A stretch of DNA of 64,000 nucleotides from Pseudomonas batumici. Lineage in GTDB: Bacteria > Pseudomonadota > Gammaproteobacteria > Pseudomonadales > Pseudomonadaceae. Both the position numbers and the translations under genes were made by a program. The stretch covers positions 62,001 to 126,000 of the forward strand of contig NZ_JXDG01000042.1 of NCBI RefSeq assembly GCF_000820515.1, read 5' to 3'. This document shows positions 62,352-64,000 of this stretch, in pieces (the stretch's first letter is position 1; each line of letters opens with the position of its first letter). The notes beneath the pieces were generated by a model. It was not told the origin of the DNA, did no database searches, and was given only the letters and a program-made list of their open reading frames with translations.

Positions 62352-63236
62352 ATGGACTTCGACCCCGCTCTTTTGCGTGCTTTTGTGGCGATCAAGGAGA
62401 CCGGCAGTTTCACGCGCGCCGCGGAGCGGCTGCACTTGAGCCAATCAGCCATCAGTCATCAGATCCGACGCCTGGAAGAACAGGCCAATACCGCGCTGCT
62501 GGTGCGCACTACGCGACGCTTGACGCTGACAGAAGATGGAGAAGATTTTCTGCGCCATGCCGAGCACATCCTCAAGGCGCAAGACGCCCTCTCCCGACGT
62601 TTCGAGCCGTCCCCCGTATCCGGGGCCGTACGCTTCGGCGTACCGGAAAACTTCATCGGCGACGGCCTGCCGCCGTTACTCAGTCGGTTCGCCAGAAAAT
62701 TCCCCGCCGTACGCCTGGATGTGACCGTCGGCACCTACCTTGATCTGCACGCGCTGGTGGATGCCGATGGGCTCGATCTGGCGGTGATCATGGCACTGCC
62801 AGGCGACCAGGTCGTCGGTACTGTACTGCGCGAAACCCGATTCGTTTGGGCGGCGGCGCAGACGTTCGAATGGACCGGGGATGCTGCCTTACCGCTGGCG
62901 TTTGCACCGGCCCCCTGCGTGCACCGCCAAGTGGCCGTCGATGCATTGGAACGTGGCGCCCTGGATTGGCGGGTTGCCTTCACCTCCCCGAGTCAACAAG
63001 GACTGCGAGCGGCGGTATTGGCGGGACTTGCCGTCACCGCCCTGCCGTTCGACGACCTGGCCCCCGGCATGGTGGTGATTGACGGCCAGTATGGCTTGCC
63101 ACCACTGCCGGAAGCCGATTTCAGACTGATCTGGAGCATCACGGGAAAGACGCCGGCGGCCAATGCACTTGGGCAGCTACTGGTAGAGATGTCAGAGTCG
63201 CTATCAATCCAGAACACAAGCGCACATGACAGGTAA
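62352..63236 (+). CDS. LysR-type regulator divergent from the MFS exporter
   Basis: 294 aa. Clear HTH (LLRAFVAIKETGSFTRAAER, SQSAISHQIRRLEEQ) and effector domain (GAVRFGVPENFIGDGLPPLL, then GLRAAVLAGLAVTALPFDD). The shared promoter gap at 62161-62351 has a small dyad GAAAT-N6-ATTTC at 62301-62316. The stop overlaps the next regulator's ATG by 11 bases, so two regulators are co-transcribed. Confidence 0.9.
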   Translation: MDFDPALLRAFVAIKETGSFTRAAERLHLSQSAISHQIRRLEEQANTALLVRTTRRLTLTEDGEDFLRHAEHILKAQDALSRRFEPSPVSGAVRFGVPENFIGDGLPPLLSRFARKFPAVRLDVTVGTYLDLHALVDADGLDLAVIMALPGDQVVGTVLRETRFVWAAAQTFEWTGDAALPLAFAPAPCVHRQVAVDALERGALDWRVAFTSPSQQGLRAAVLAGLAVTALPFDDLAPGMVVIDGQYGLPPLPEADFRLIWSITGKTPAANALGQLLVEMSESLSIQNTSAHDR

Positions 63237-64000
63237 ACACTTCAAAGTGATTCGCTGCATAAGCGATGGCGTGGAGGCCGTGGAAGCGGAAACCGACCGG
63301 GCCTTCGGACGCCATATGCATGAGCACTTCGGTATTGGACTGATCTCACGCGGCGCCCAGCAGTCGGCGAGCGGTCGCGGCAGGGTTGAGGCCATGGCCG
63401 GTGATGTCATCACCGTCAACCCTGGCGAGGTCCACGACGGTATCCCGATTGGAGACGGGGGCCGGCGCTGGCACATGCTGTATTTCGATCCCAAGTGGAT
63501 CTCGGCGACTTTCGAGGAGATGGCGGAGAATGCGGGTATCCCGGCCCATGAATTCGCCTTTCCGGTCATTCGCGATACCCGAGCGGCGGATTCCTTTCGC
63601 GCCCTTTACCTGGCCATGGTCGACAACGGGGGCACGCCGGGCTCGTTGGAAGTGGACGAAACGCTGCTTTGTCTGTTCGATCACCTGTTGGAGCGAAAAA
63701 GCCCTGCATCGCGATCATGCAGCGGACGGATCACCCACGCGCAGGCCATGATCGACGACGACCCATTGGCATCGTTGTCGCTGTCGATGCTGGCGAAAGA
63801 GACTGAACTCAGCCGGTTCCAACTTGTGCGCGCCTTCGCGCGCCAGACCGGACTCACACCTCATGCCTATCTGTTGCAACGGCGTATCCAGCTGGCACGG
63901 CGCTTGATCGCTGCCGGCACTCCGCTGGCCGAAGCGGCGGCAGCCAGCGGCTTTGCCGACCAGAGCCATATGACACGACTGTTCGTGCGCAGTTTCGGTT
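63226..64000 (+). CDS. AraC-family regulator, 3' end cut by window edge
   Basis: 258 codons from the ATG at 63226, open to the right edge. N-terminal cupin domain about 20-110 (HMHEHFGIGLISRGAQQS, DVITVNPGEVHDG) and C-terminal AraC HTH about 165-258 (LSMLAKETELSRFQLVRAFA, LAEAAAASGFADQSHMTRLF). It belongs to the small-cupin AraC group often linked to LysE-like exporters. It starts inside the end of the LysR gene. Confidence 0.88.
   Translation, partial: MTGKHFKVIRCISDGVEAVEAETDRAFGRHMHEHFGIGLISRGAQQSASGRGRVEAMAGDVITVNPGEVHDGIPIGDGGRRWHMLYFDPKWISATFEEMAENAGIPAHEFAFPVIRDTRAADSFRALYLAMVDNGGTPGSLEVDETLLCLFDHLLERKSPASRSCSGRITHAQAMIDDDPLASLSLSMLAKETELSRFQLVRAFARQTGLTPHAYLLQRRIQLARRLIAAGTPLAEAAAASGFADQSHMTRLFVRSFG

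Overview
The window looks like chromosome from a fluorescent-group Pseudomonas. Coding density is high and GC-rich. A pob/pca/ant aromatic block, a type VI secretion (T6SS) locus, a REP-type repeat pair and many sensor kinases are all typical of that group. The assignment rests on gene content and recalled protein similarity, not on a search.

Layout. 1-7.8 kb: minus-strand T6SS operon tssA-B-C-E-F-G, followed by a sigma-54 activator cut by the left edge. 8.2-19.2 kb: mixed housekeeping and accessory genes (an unrecognised protein, an adenosine-specific-kinase family protein, two exported proteins, GFA, LysR, Mut7-C RNase, GST, a solute-binding protein, zinc ADH, TrmK, an AhpD-like protein). 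19.2-25 kb: a class III aminotransferase divergent from glnHPQ, a C45 amidohydrolase/acyltransferase and an RpiR regulator. 25.1-26.6 kb: a tautomerase, a broken DsbA-family gene and an SDR. 26.7-33 kb: a GGDEF-EAL gene facing a histidine kinase-porin-PBP operon; the two signalling genes share the same promoter and sensor in opposite orientation. 33-38.4 kb: an NTF2-like exported protein and a tightly coupled four-gene two-component operon. 38.4-39.2 kb: abutting remnants of a chemoreceptor and a LysR gene.

39.3-44.9 kb: a minus-strand operon lacI-SBP-permease-permease-ATPase-phosphodiesterase with a perfect palindromic operator before lacI. 45.1-53 kb: the protocatechuate/4-hydroxybenzoate block (pcaQHGKBC, pobR, pobA). 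PobA makes protocatechuate, PcaHG opens the ring, PcaB and PcaC continue the beta-ketoadipate route, and PcaK imports 4-hydroxybenzoate. pcaD, pcaIJ and pcaF are not in the window. 53-57.4 kb: antR and antABC, which convert anthranilate to catechol; no cat genes are seen here. 57.5-60.6 kb: an amino-acid-type binding protein, a permease and a flavin monooxygenase, with no ATPase. 60.6-64 kb: an MFS exporter divergent from a LysR gene, then an AraC gene cut by the right edge.

No rRNA, tRNA, CRISPR array, transposase or phage gene was recognised. The most distinctive parts are the inverted promoter-plus-sensor duplication, the glnHPQ/C45/aminotransferase cluster, the ABC importer with a GpdQ-like phosphodiesterase, and the perfect dyads in front of several catabolic genes.
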